Shown in pieces: positions 1-8,453 of a stretch of 64,000 nucleotides of DNA (its first letter is position 1; every line of letters starts with the position of its first letter). A program made the position numbers and the translations under genes. Below the pieces are notes generated by a model. That model was not told the origin of the DNA. It worked only from the letters and a program-made list of their open reading frames with translations, and did no database searches. Origin of the DNA: Photobacterium atrarenae (lineage in GTDB: Bacteria > Pseudomonadota > Gammaproteobacteria > Enterobacterales > Vibrionaceae); assembly GCF_024380015.1 (NCBI RefSeq), contig NZ_CP101508.1:2480902-2544901 (forward strand), in the 5' to 3' direction.

Positions 1-454
1 TCATCTTTGAATAGAAATGGGACCAAAGATCATCAACAAATGCAGTATCCTGAGCCCTTATTTTCTTTGTTTGATAAAATTGGAACTGCTTACCTGTTGA
101 ACCACTGGTAGATACTACATATGGTTTGTTTGAATTTTTTATACTAAATAATTCAATATTATCTCTGATAACTTCTTTAGAGATAAATGGTATTCTTACT
201 ACATCAGATAAGCTCTTAAAATCGCTTGGATTAAAATTATTATCTGACCAATACTCTCTATAACCCTTTGACTCTTTCCATGTATAATCAATTAGCTCTT
301 TCATTCTATTAAATTGAAAATCAACCATCTGCTCTTTAGTAAAATGGTTTGAGTCATTTATGACTTTTCTAACTTTCAAATAATCTTTCTGGTACGGCCA
401 AAAGTCTTCAGGTAAAGTATCTAATACAAAACCCTTTAGTTTGTCTTTGAACAT
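1..454 (-). CDS. Adenylate-forming enzyme of the phenylacetate-CoA ligase/CapK family (3' truncated by window edge)
   Basis: About 151 N-terminal residues are visible; the gene runs off the left edge. The translation starts MFKDKLKGF and contains STSGSTGKQF at about residue 116, the P-loop-like signature of PaaK/CapK-type adenylate-forming enzymes. Such proteins occur in capsule and O-antigen loci, where their substrate is usually unknown. The ATG at 452-454 is preceded by GGAGC at a good distance. The gene lies 33 bases downstream of wecC and is clearly AT-richer than the flagellar genes, as expected for the strain-variable part of a polysaccharide locus. Family assignment is fair; substrate and role are unknown. 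Confidence 0.75.
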   Translation of the reverse strand, partial: MFKDKLKGFVLDTLPEDFWPYQKDYLKVRKVINDSNHFTKEQMVDFQFNRMKELIDYTWKESKGYREYWSDNNFNPSDFKSLSDVVRIPFISKEVIRDNIELFSIKNSNKPYVVSTSGSTGKQFQFYQTKKIRAQDTAFVDDLWSHFYSKM

Positions 455-487
455 TTTTGCTCCAAAAATACAATTTTGACTTCGTAT

Positions 488-1750
488 TTACCATATGCCT
501 TTTGTATCAATTACAAATTGATCTTGAATTTTTATCTTTTTAAACTGTTGATGTTCTACTAATAATACATGGATATCTGTTTTTGAAAGTGATTCGTCAA
601 TAGTAACAAGCCGAATATTATCAACATCAATTGAGTCAACATTAGGTTCAATTGCCGTAACTTCACCTGCATGTTCATTTGCAATAATCTTTGCTATTTC
701 CAAGGCAGGACTTTCACGAAGATCATCAATATCAGCTTTAAATGCCAAACCATAACAAGTAATAGTAATATCTTTAATTGTTTTAGTTGGATTTAAATTT
801 AAAAATTCAGCTACTGCAATTTTTACTTTATCAACAACCCAGCTTGGTTTGCTATCATTAACATTACGTGCTGTATGTATTAGCTTAGCTTTATCTGGTG
901 TTTTGGAAACTATAAACCATGGGTCAACGGCAATACAATGCCCTCCAACACCAGGTCCCGGCTGTAAAATATTCACTCGTGGGTGCCTATTTGCTAAAGA
1001 AATTAGCTCCCATACACTAATATCTAAATCATCACAGATAATAGATAACTCGTTAGCAAATGCAATCTGAACATCTCTTGAGGCGTTTTCTGTCAGCTTT
1101 GCCATTTCAGCGGTACGTGCGTTGGTAACAACACATTCGCCCATAACAAAAGTCTTATATAACTCTACTGAACGTTCTGAACAGCGCTTGCTTATTCCAC
1201 CAATTACTCGGTCATTTTGTACCAACTCTGTTACCACCTTACCTGGAAGCACTCGCTCAGGGCAGTGCGCAACGTTAACGTCTGCAACTTCACCAACCTG
1301 CTGAGGAAAAGTTAGGTCTTCGCGATATTTCGCCAGCCATTCTGCCATCTGTTCTGTTGCGCCAACTGGTGAGGTAGATTCAAGGATAACCAAATCGCCT
1401 TTTTTTAGTACAGGCGCAATCGCTTCTGCTGCTGCATGAATGTAGCTTAAATCAGGCTCAGGTACTTCACCCTCTTTGCAAGGTTTAAAAGGCGTTGGTA
1501 CAGCAATCAAAAATGCGTCTGCAGGCTCCGGTGTAGTGACTGCTTTTAGGTAACCTTGCTGTACAGCAGCACTTACCAGCATATCAAGATCTGGTTCTAC
1601 GATATGAATTTTCCCTTGGTTAATGGTATCCACAGCATGCTGGCTAACATCCACACCAATCACTTTCTTCTTGCGAGATGCAAACATGGCGGCTGTCGGT
1701 AAGCCAATATAACCCAAGCCAATTACTGATACCGTTTCATATGACATCAT
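488..1750 (-). CDS. wecC: UDP-N-acetyl-D-mannosamine dehydrogenase WecC
   Basis: Oxidises UDP-ManNAc to UDP-ManNAcA with two NAD+, giving the acidic sugar used in enterobacterial common antigen and in many capsules and O-antigens. The 420-residue length equals the E. coli enzyme. Visible landmarks are the Rossmann motif GLGYIG at residues 11-16, the LILESTSPVG-like strand near 121-130, and GVGGHCIAVDPWF with the catalytic cysteine at C272. Two ATG codons stand in tandem at the start; GGGA lies just upstream. It follows wecB by 25 bases. One local oddity is ENASRDVQIAF where relatives usually have ENSFRDVNIAF. With no other ECA genes in view, it most likely serves the capsule or O-antigen made here. 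Confidence 0.95.
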   Translation of the reverse strand: MMSYETVSVIGLGYIGLPTAAMFASRKKKVIGVDVSQHAVDTINQGKIHIVEPDLDMLVSAAVQQGYLKAVTTPEPADAFLIAVPTPFKPCKEGEVPEPDLSYIHAAAEAIAPVLKKGDLVILESTSPVGATEQMAEWLAKYREDLTFPQQVGEVADVNVAHCPERVLPGKVVTELVQNDRVIGGISKRCSERSVELYKTFVMGECVVTNARTAEMAKLTENASRDVQIAFANELSIICDDLDISVWELISLANRHPRVNILQPGPGVGGHCIAVDPWFIVSKTPDKAKLIHTARNVNDSKPSWVVDKVKIAVAEFLNLNPTKTIKDITITCYGLAFKADIDDLRESPALEIAKIIANEHAGEVTAIEPNVDSIDVDNIRLVTIDESLSKTDIHVLLVEHQQFKKIKIQDQFVIDTKGIW

Positions 1751-1775
1751 TATTTCCCTAATTTTTATTTAATAT

Positions 1776-2900
1776 TTATTTTGATAATTCGTTCAAAATT
1801 CGCTCACATGCATTACCGTCACCATAAGGGTTATGGGCATAACTCATGGCTTGATAGGATGCTTCGTCGGTAAGCAGTGTATTTAAGTTACTTACGATCT
1901 TTTCAACATCGGTACCTACTAGTTTCACAGTACCTGCCGCAACCGCTTCAGGTCGCTCTGTGGTATCACGCATCACCAGTACCGGCTTTCCTAATGAGGG
2001 GGCTTCTTCCTGAATACCGCCTGAGTCTGTCAAAATGATATTGGCACGGCTCATCAGATAGATAAACGGCAGGTACTGCTGTGGCTCAATCAAATGCACA
2101 TTGTCAATACCCGCCAAAATGCGATTGACCGGTTCACGGACATTCGGGTTCAGGTGCATTGGATAAAGTATTTGTACTTCTGGATGTTGTTTTGCTGTTT
2201 CAGCCAGAGCCTGACAAATACGCTCAAAACCGCCACCAAAACTTTCGCGACGATGACCGGTAACCAGAATCAACTTTTTGTTTTCATCCAAGAATGGGAA
2301 CAGTGATGTTAAGGTCGCATTTAATTCAGCATCATTATCAATTTTTCCTTTCACCATCAACAGCGCATCAATCACCGTATTACCGGTAACCGATATGTTC
2401 TGCTCGTCATAATTTTCTTTCAGCAGGTTTTCTTTTGAAGTCTCAGTTGGTGCGAAATGGTATTTCGTCAAAGCACCAGTGAGTTTACGATTGGCCTCTT
2501 CCGGCCAAGGCGAGTAAATATTGCCGGTACGTAGACCCGCTTCAACATGCCCGACTGCGATTTGTTCGTAATAAGCCGCCAGGCTTGCTGCAAAAGTCGT
2601 CGCTGTATCACCGTGCACTAGCACCACATCAGGCTTAAACTCTTGTAGCACTGGTTTCAGTTCAAGCAGAATTCGCGCGGTCAGATCATTGAGCGTCTGG
2701 CCGGCTTTCATCAGATTTAAATCATAATCAGGGGTGATCTCAAACAAATCTAAAACCTGATCGAGCATTTCCCGATGCTGCGCCGTCACACAAACTTTCG
2801 CCTCAAAGCGCTCGTCGCCTGCTAATGCGTGAACTAATGGCGCCATTTTTATTGCTTCCGGACGGGTTCCAAAAACCGTCAAAATACGTTTCTTTGCCAT
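1776..2900 (-). CDS. wecB: UDP-N-acetylglucosamine 2-epimerase (non-hydrolysing) WecB
   Basis: Converts UDP-GlcNAc to UDP-ManNAc, the substrate of the adjacent WecC. The family start [22 protein letters not shown] is placed at the ATG at 2898-2900; an in-frame ATG at 2946-2948 would add 16 residues ([16 protein letters not shown]) that do not belong to the family, so the shorter 374-residue product is preferred. GTRPEAIK (about residues 10-17), HVEAGLRTG, and [16 protein letters not shown] are the expected nucleotide-binding and catalytic segments. wecB and wecC lie 25 bases apart and are surely co-transcribed; a 260-base gap with stem-loops separates them from wzc. Confidence 0.95.
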   Translation of the reverse strand: MAKKRILTVFGTRPEAIKMAPLVHALAGDERFEAKVCVTAQHREMLDQVLDLFEITPDYDLNLMKAGQTLNDLTARILLELKPVLQEFKPDVVLVHGDTATTFAASLAAYYEQIAVGHVEAGLRTGNIYSPWPEEANRKLTGALTKYHFAPTETSKENLLKENYDEQNISVTGNTVIDALLMVKGKIDNDAELNATLTSLFPFLDENKKLILVTGHRRESFGGGFERICQALAETAKQHPEVQILYPMHLNPNVREPVNRILAGIDNVHLIEPQQYLPFIYLMSRANIILTDSGGIQEEAPSLGKPVLVMRDTTERPEAVAAGTVKLVGTDVEKIVSNLNTLLTDEASYQAMSYAHNPYGDGNACERILNELSK

Positions 2901-2972
2901 ATTTCTTGCCAACTTAAATAAAAATAAGATATGAGAATGACTATGCAATGTTGAATATTCTCAACATCAAGA

Positions 2973-2995
2973 CTCAGGCATTGAGAAAGCCTGAG
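2973..2995. other. Stem-loop in the wzc-wecB intergenic region
   Basis: CTCAGGC (2973-2979) pairs with GCCTGAG (2989-2995) over a 9-base loop. Neither side has a clear T-run, so it is not a standard intrinsic terminator. It lies in what would be the wecB leader if transcription reads through from wzc. Confidence 0.35.
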
Positions 2996-3110
2996 ACAAA
3001 ATTGGTTTAATTGAGACACGAAAAATACCGCACGGGCCTTGTGTCATCAGAGATAGCGGGGATTTAGGTGTTTCCTGCCAATAGGTTACTCTATTACTGT
3101 CTTGAAATAC

Positions 3111-3140
3111 ACTTAAGGCACAAAACTCCGCGCCTTAAGT
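3111..3140 (-). terminator. Possible terminator or attenuator after wzc
   Basis: ACTTAAGGC (3111-3119) and GCCTTAAGT (3132-3140) form a 9-bp stem with a 12-base loop, 20 bases beyond the wzc stop codon. On the minus strand it is followed by GTATTTC, only weakly T-rich. It may partly end the wza-wzc transcript or slow it before wecB. Confidence 0.45.
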
Positions 3141-3160
3141 ATTAGTTACACCGTCATTCG

Positions 3161-5323
3161 TTAGTGCTTCGACTCATAGCTATAATTGTAATATCCATAG
3201 TTACCACCGTAATAGCTACTAGCTTTGCGAACCACGGCATTCAAAATAAACCCTTTTATTTCGATGCCATTCTGCTCGAAGCGCTGTTTAGTGACTTCAA
3301 CTTCTTTGACTGTGTTCTGGCTAAAGCGTCCTACCAGCAATGAGGTTCCCGCATGGGCGCCAACAATCGCCGCATCGGTGACTGCCAGAATCGGTGGCGT
3401 ATCAACAATGACCAAATCATAATTCGTTGATGCCCAATCCAACAGTTCTTTAAAGCGCGGATGCATCAACAATTCTGATGGGTTTGGTGGCACTTCACCT
3501 CGTCCGATAAACGCCAGATTTTCGACGCCCGGGAGTTTCACCAAGTTTTCGATGCCCACCTGGCCACTGAGATAATCTGATAACCCAGGTTTTGCGCTCA
3601 CGCCCATTTGGCGCTCCATCCGCCCTTTGCGCATATCCGCATCGATCACCAGAACCTTCTGACCAGCTTTGGCGACCACAGCTGCCATATTGGCAGAGAC
3701 AAACGACTTCCCGATGCCCGGACTTGGACCGGAGATCATCAGGATATTGTTTTTGGCTTCCATCATTGCAAAATGCAGACTGGTACGCAGACTCCGGAGT
3801 GCTTCAACCGATAAATCGGCCGGGTTAGAAACCGCCAATAAAGTCTCTTCAACTGAAAGCCTTTGCTTTCCTTTTTGCTTGTTCTCAAGTTCAATCTGCC
3901 AGTCAGACATTGGAACGCTGGCATACACAGGTAAACCAATGGCTTCAATTTCATCCGGATTCTCTACACCGCGATGAAATGCAGCACGGAGTAAAGCAAT
4001 AGCAACGGCTAACATGCCGCCTAGCAAAGTTGCCAACACGACAATCAAAGGTTTCTTCGGCTTCACTGCCTTAGTATAAGATTGCGCTTTATCGAGAACA
4101 CGAACATTCCCCACCGTGCTGGCTTTGACGATATTCAGTTCCTGGACTTTATTCAGCAGTTCAACATAGATTTGCTGATTGACTTCAACATCACGGGTTA
4201 AACGCAGTACCTCGCGCTGTGTCTTCGGCAGCTTTTGGATTTGCTGATTCAGTCGTTCTCGCTCTGAAAGTAATGTTTTTCGTTTATCCAGCAGAGAGAT
4301 ATAAGCCGGGTGCTCTTTAGTGAAACGCTGGGAAATTTCACTTTCTTTGAAGGTCAGGTCGTTCAGTTTCGCTTCCAGCTCGACCATGACATCCAGCGTC
4401 GATTTTGCTTCTAAGCCTAAATCGACGGATTCGTTTTCCTGGCGGAATTGATTTAGTAAGTCTTCTGAGGCGGTTAGCTGCACTTTAATATCCGGTAAGT
4501 GACCGCGTAAAAACTGCAGGCTTTTTTCCGCCTCCGCTGAATTACGCTCCACATTTTGCAAGAAGTAATTCTGACTAATGTCATTCAAAATCACTTCAAT
4601 CGCCGCTCGGTTTTCGCCAGTAAACGATAACTGAAGAATACCCGTTTGTTTACCGCGCTCACTCACCGCAAGGTTTTGTTGCAGCCATTGGATCGCATCC
4701 AGGCGTGATCGCTTGGCGACCGTAAAGCTATCACCATTTTCTGCGTCAAGCTTCGACACAAACATCTGATACCCATCAGCTTGAACCAACTCTCCAACGG
4801 TCCCGGTTAAGATTTGCTGCTCTTCCTGGTCGGTCAGCGCATAGCTGCCAAGCTCACCATCTAACACAGTCAATGTATAAACAGGCATATCAGTATTTTC
4901 CGGGATGTCGAAACGCTCAACCTGCGCTTCAATCGGCGCTCCTTGAATGCGTGCAAGCCCTTTGCCGATAACTGGCAAGTAGTTAGGTGTAACAACAGTA
5001 GTTAGATTATGCTTATCAACGGTTTTACCCAAAATCATCCGCGATTTCAGGATTTCAATTTCAGTTGATGACGAGGATTCACTGGCAAACAGCTCTCCCA
5101 TCTCACCCAGTGCCGGCATCCCGGAGCTTTTCTGCTCGACTTGGATCAGGGCATCCGCTTTGTAGACCGGTGTTGCCAGTAGTGCGTAAGCAATCCCTGC
5201 AATCGCGAAAACAAAGGTGATTGCAATAATGATCCAGCGGCTATCCAGCAAAATACCAAACAGTTTACCCAGATCAATCTCTTCCGAGTCTTGTTTCACC
5301 TGAGTGTTTTGAGTAACGCTCAT
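3161..5323 (-). CDS. wzc: Polysaccharide co-polymerase and tyrosine autokinase Wzc/Etk
   Basis: An inner-membrane chain-length regulator of capsule or exopolysaccharide export with a cytoplasmic BY-kinase domain. The 720 residues show TM1 at about 29-51, a long periplasmic coiled-coil region (about 260-400), TM2 at about 425-447, then the kinase: Walker A SGPSPGIGKS (531-540), Walker A-prime VLVIDADMRKG (557-567), and Walker B VIVDTPP. The C-terminal 20 residues carry seven tyrosines, the autophosphorylation tail. It lies 64 bases after wza with no wzb/etp phosphatase gene between them, unlike the usual wza-wzb-wzc order. ATG at 5321-5323; the ribosome site is weak. Confidence 0.93.
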   Translation of the reverse strand: MSVTQNTQVKQDSEEIDLGKLFGILLDSRWIIIAITFVFAIAGIAYALLATPVYKADALIQVEQKSSGMPALGEMGELFASESSSSTEIEILKSRMILGKTVDKHNLTTVVTPNYLPVIGKGLARIQGAPIEAQVERFDIPENTDMPVYTLTVLDGELGSYALTDQEEQQILTGTVGELVQADGYQMFVSKLDAENGDSFTVAKRSRLDAIQWLQQNLAVSERGKQTGILQLSFTGENRAAIEVILNDISQNYFLQNVERNSAEAEKSLQFLRGHLPDIKVQLTASEDLLNQFRQENESVDLGLEAKSTLDVMVELEAKLNDLTFKESEISQRFTKEHPAYISLLDKRKTLLSERERLNQQIQKLPKTQREVLRLTRDVEVNQQIYVELLNKVQELNIVKASTVGNVRVLDKAQSYTKAVKPKKPLIVVLATLLGGMLAVAIALLRAAFHRGVENPDEIEAIGLPVYASVPMSDWQIELENKQKGKQRLSVEETLLAVSNPADLSVEALRSLRTSLHFAMMEAKNNILMISGPSPGIGKSFVSANMAAVVAKAGQKVLVIDADMRKGRMERQMGVSAKPGLSDYLSGQVGIENLVKLPGVENLAFIGRGEVPPNPSELLMHPRFKELLDWASTNYDLVIVDTPPILAVTDAAIVGAHAGTSLLVGRFSQNTVKEVEVTKQRFEQNGIEIKGFILNAVVRKASSYYGGNYGYYNYSYESKH

Positions 5324-5387
5324 AAATTTTTAACTCAATATCAATAGGTTATATCGTAATCATATTTCTGATTGTAACATCGAACCA

Positions 5388-6554
5388 TTACGGCCAGTTT
5401 CTAATCCGCAGCACGCCCTCACCCAGCTCATTGAAGCTGGTAATGGTTGGGACCAGTTGGGTAATCACACGGTTCCAACGGACGATCGGCGCCGCAGTCA
5501 CATAAACCACATCGTAGGGCTGCAATTCAAATTCGGTTCCGATGACCAAAGCTGACGCATCAGACAAATTCAACTGATAGATGTCAGCCAATCGTTGTTG
5601 CTGCTCAGTATTGGTGTTGCTTGGATTCACATCCTGAGTCATCTTGCTTCGGATCACAAACACACCGGTTGCATCTGCTGAAAGCTGGTTGATGCCACCG
5701 ACATTACTCAGCGCTTCGGTCAGGCTCATTCCTGCCCGGTCGATTTTCAGCAATTTTGGCTCATTGACTTCGCCCATCACAAAGACTTTCTGCGCGTCGT
5801 TACGTGGTACATGCACAATATCGCCCGGACGGAGCAGGCGATTTTGGGTCAAATCGCCCCGTTGCATCAGCGCGTACAGAGAAATTCGCTCTTCCTGCCC
5901 ATTTCGGGTCAAGGTCACATTGCGCCAGTCTGCATTTTCAGCAAGGCCATCGGCGCTATTGATCGCATCCAGTAATGTCAGCGGCACATTGGTAATCGCT
6001 TGCTTGCCTGGCTTGTTGATTTCACCTGTGATGTAAGCTTTTTGCGAACGGAACGAAGCAACATTGACATCCACTTGCGGGCTTTCGATATAAGCAGCCA
6101 GGCGCTTGGCAATCACCTCTCTGACTTCTGTGACAGTTTTGCCAGCAACTTTTACCTGACCAATATAAGGGTAAAAAATTGTACCATCAGCGTGAACCCA
6201 GTTCCCCGCTTCCGCAGAACTCCGATAAGAACCAGCAGGAATCGTCAGCTCCGGGTGATCCCAGATCGTAATATTGAGAATATCTCCGGGCCCAATACGG
6301 TACTGATAACGTGCGATTTCAGCGTCTAAGGCTGTGTTGGTTTGCGAAGAAGCTTTTTTTGCTTTAAATCGCATCGCTGTCGTTGCCGTCAGAGGGTATA
6401 CATTGACCTGCTCCGAAATGTCCTTTTCCTGCTCACTGCCTGTTGTGACCACATTCTTGTTATCAACACTTAAATGGGAACCAGGCACAGTACATCCAGC
6501 CAACATTGCTGTTGCTACCGCTGTAATGAGAAGCTTTTTTGTAAAATGCATCAT
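5388..6554 (-). CDS. wza: Outer-membrane polysaccharide export lipoprotein Wza/GfcE
   Basis: Forms the octameric outer-membrane channel for capsular polysaccharide. The product begins with a lipoprotein signal and lipobox LAGC, lipidated Cys at C21 (C20 if the second of two tandem ATGs is used). A poly_export domain follows (RIGPGDILNITIWDHPEL at about 90-107) with SLBB-type repeats (YITGEINKPG and VFVMGEVNEP), and a C-terminal segment ending LGEGVLRIRNWP that would be the membrane-spanning helix. It is the first gene of the leftward unit, about 175 bases after the ops element. Length (388) matches the family. Confidence 0.95.
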   Translation of the reverse strand: MMHFTKKLLITAVATAMLAGCTVPGSHLSVDNKNVVTTGSEQEKDISEQVNVYPLTATTAMRFKAKKASSQTNTALDAEIARYQYRIGPGDILNITIWDHPELTIPAGSYRSSAEAGNWVHADGTIFYPYIGQVKVAGKTVTEVREVIAKRLAAYIESPQVDVNVASFRSQKAYITGEINKPGKQAITNVPLTLLDAINSADGLAENADWRNVTLTRNGQEERISLYALMQRGDLTQNRLLRPGDIVHVPRNDAQKVFVMGEVNEPKLLKIDRAGMSLTEALSNVGGINQLSADATGVFVIRSKMTQDVNPSNTNTEQQQRLADIYQLNLSDASALVIGTEFELQPYDVVYVTAAPIVRWNRVITQLVPTITSFNELGEGVLRIRNWP

Positions 6555-6729
6555 TCGTAAAGTTCAACTTTCAAATTGATTGATATGCTTAGATAACACC
6601 CGAGGATATGTCCGCCCAATTCTCGAGCGTACATTCACTTCTTCTTGTGTTTGCGCGATTAAACCGAACAGCAGGGTTTAATCATGGGTTGGAACTGGTC
6701 GCTTCAGACTGGGGAGGTGCAAATTAGAT

Positions 6730-6740
6730 ACGCTACCGCC
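6730..6740 (-). promoter_or_regulatory. ops element (RfaH recruitment site) in the wza leader
   Basis: The minus strand reads GGCGGTAGCGT, identical to the ops core of JUMPstart sequences found in leaders of long capsule, LPS and hemolysin operons. It pauses RNA polymerase and recruits the antiterminator RfaH. Its place, about 175 bases before wza and about 120 bases after the candidate start site, is typical. The upstream part of the 39-base JUMPstart consensus is only loosely matched. Confidence 0.85.
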
Positions 6741-6858
6741 CTTGGGTTCGAGTTCCCAATGCACTCAGAGAGCTTCAATTGTGTTTAGTGCGGAAACAAT
6801 CCTCTGTTTCGACAGACATCCCTGATGTTGCGCACTGAAACGTGACGAAATATCAAAA

Positions 6859-6888
6859 GTTATACATTTGTCACGATTGCAGCCGCAA
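6859..6888 (-). promoter_or_regulatory. Candidate sigma70 promoter for wza-wzc
   Basis: On the minus strand TTGCGG (6883-6888) is separated by 18 bases from TATAAC (6859-6864). The -10 is good and the -35 moderate. A start near 6852 would give a leader of about 300 bases with ops about 112 bases in. Confidence 0.4.
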
Positions 6889-7194
6889 TATTCTACACAG
6901 AATGGGCTAAGAGAGAAACTCAAATTTCACACATTTTTATGGTAACCTTGCCACATTTATATCGCAACCTATTGAATTATCGCGCAATTAAAAATCCAAC
7001 AGTTACACCGCAATTCATTACAGTCAAAAAAGTTACTAATTGACACAATCAATATTCTGAGACCTTGTTCCCTAAATTAAATCAGCTTTATGACAAATTG
7101 ATGGTCCCATTGCCTTCCAACGCGATAGCTCATATCATTAACGGGAAGGTTATCTTCGCTTTGTTATTATTAGTTCTATAAATAAGGGAATAGG

Positions 7195-7596
7195 ATGAAG
7201 AAGACTGCAATCGCACTGCTGGCTGCAATGTCGATGGCTGGTTCAGCAATGGCTGCCACAGAAACCACTTCCGGTTCTGCTGGCTCAGCGGGCTCTACTT
7301 CCACGGCTTCAACGGCAGGCACCACGTCTACCACTGCATCAACAGCTGGTACAACAACGGCTTCTACTGCAGGTACAACAGCTTCGACAGCTAGCGCAGC
7401 CTCAACAACGGCAGCTACTGCAGGCGCCTCAACAGGCGTTGCAGCTGGTACAGCTGGTGCAACTGTTGCAGCAGCCGGTGGAATCACAGCAACTGCAGTA
7501 GCTGCAGCCGCTGCTATCACAGTTGCCGCTGTTGCCGTTGCTGACTCGTCAAACAACGACAACAACAACACAACTTCTGTATCAGCACAGGGCTAA
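7195..7596 (+). CDS. gfcA: Group 4 capsule small threonine-rich protein GfcA/YjbE
   Basis: First gene of the rightward gfcABCD set. The 133-residue product has a signal peptide (MKKTAIALLAAMSMAGSAMA), then a low-complexity stretch rich in Thr, Ala, Ser and Gly, a hydrophobic Ala/Val/Ile segment at about 90-118, and an Asn/Asp-rich tail. This is the YjbE/GfcA layout (E. coli homologues are somewhat shorter). Its role in capsule or exopolysaccharide production is not known in molecular terms. The start is set by AGGGAATAGG before the ATG. A strong hairpin terminator follows, so it may be made in excess over gfcBCD. Confidence 0.8.
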   Translation: MKKTAIALLAAMSMAGSAMAATETTSGSAGSAGSTSTASTAGTTSTTASTAGTTTASTAGTTASTASAASTTAATAGASTGVAAGTAGATVAAAGGITATAVAAAAAITVAAVAVADSSNNDNNNTTSVSAQG

Positions 7597-7650
7597 TTGT
7601 CAGCGTTTATACAAACAAAGACAGACCAAGCTGATCACAGTTAATGATCA

Positions 7651-7677
7651 TAACCGCACATGAGTGCGGTTATTTCT
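7651..7677 (+). terminator. Terminator/attenuator between gfcA and gfcB
   Basis: TAACCGCAC (7651-7659), loop ATGA, GTGCGGTTA (7664-7672): a perfect 9-bp stem followed by TTTCTT. It should end a share of transcripts after gfcA while the rest read into gfcBCD. Confidence 0.75.
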
Positions 7678-7715
7678 TACCTTCAATTTGTCCTAATTAC
7701 TGCTCCGGATGACTT

Positions 7716-8453
7716 ATGTTTGCAGTCACCTTATTCTCTTTTGTCACCCCCCCCTTCCGGCCAATACGCACCTGTTTCACTCTTCTTGTTGCGACTCTCT
7801 TTTTGAGCGGATGCAGCCAGAAATTTAATGACGTCAATGACACGCTTCGCCTTGCACTGCTAGGCGAAACTGATGTCCAAAAAAGTGAACTTGAAATTCA
7901 AAGCCTGCCCTATGCCAGTTTGTATGCCCGTTTAGGTGATGGTCCGCAGGCGTTTATGGTACTGGCGCTTGCTGAGCCAAGGTTTGGCTCTTCCCCCAAC
8001 AGCCAGCAGCCGCTCCAACTGAAATGGCTGTCGAGTGATCAGGGGATGCTGGTGACCGAACATGGTCGCTTAGTCAAAACGCTGAATCTTCCGAGTGGAA
8101 ATCTGAGTGCGTTGCAATCAACCGTCACCGATCCACTGGCACAGGGCCTCCACCTGGCGCAAACCCCCAAGCACTGGCAACGGAAAATCGACTGGCAACC
8201 CGGTTATCATTTCGGTTACCAGCTCAATTCAAAGTTTTCGAATCAGGGGAAAGCCGTTGTCCTGATCAATGACACACCGGTCGAAACGTTACATTTTACG
8301 GAACACGTAACGGTTGAAAGCCTGGCAATGACATTTGACAATGATTTCTGGTTACACCCGCAAACCGGAACAGTCCTCAAGAGTAGGCAAAAACTGGCGC
8401 CCGGTCTGCCTTATGTTGAGATCACGCTACTCAAACCTTTTTCAGCACATTAA
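7716..8453 (+). CDS. gfcB: Group 4 capsule lipoprotein GfcB/YjbF
   Basis: The 245-residue product carries a lipoprotein signal with lipobox LSGC, lipidated cysteine C33, and matches the YjbF/GfcB family in layout and position (after gfcA, before gfcC). The pre-lipobox part is long (32 residues), but no ATG or GTG lies between the ATG at 7716 and the signal core, so this start is kept; its ribosome site is weak. A run of eight C (7747-7754) encodes Thr-Pro-Pro at residues 11-13, before the lipobox, and could slip. The stop overlaps the gfcC start by one base (TAATG), implying translational coupling. Confidence 0.82.
   Translation: MFAVTLFSFVTPPFRPIRTCFTLLVATLFLSGCSQKFNDVNDTLRLALLGETDVQKSELEIQSLPYASLYARLGDGPQAFMVLALAEPRFGSSPNSQQPLQLKWLSSDQGMLVTEHGRLVKTLNLPSGNLSALQSTVTDPLAQGLHLAQTPKHWQRKIDWQPGYHFGYQLNSKFSNQGKAVVLINDTPVETLHFTEHVTVESLAMTFDNDFWLHPQTGTVLKSRQKLAPGLPYVEITLLKPFSAH

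Larger units (their letters stand above)
6555..7194. other. 640-base AT-rich divergent intergenic region between wza and gfcA
   Basis: No open reading frame is supported here. The region holds the ops element at 6730-6740, a candidate wza promoter at 6859-6888, and a very AT-rich half (about 6840-7190) next to gfcA. A perfect -35 hexamer TTGACA at 7040-7045 has no good -10 partner at normal spacing, so no rightward promoter is called. AT-rich divergent capsule promoters are often silenced by H-NS and controlled by biofilm regulators; that is inference. Confidence 0.7.

Noticed and set aside
7040..7045. Perfect -35 hexamer TTGACA before gfcA
   Set aside because: No acceptable -10 hexamer lies 15-19 bases downstream.
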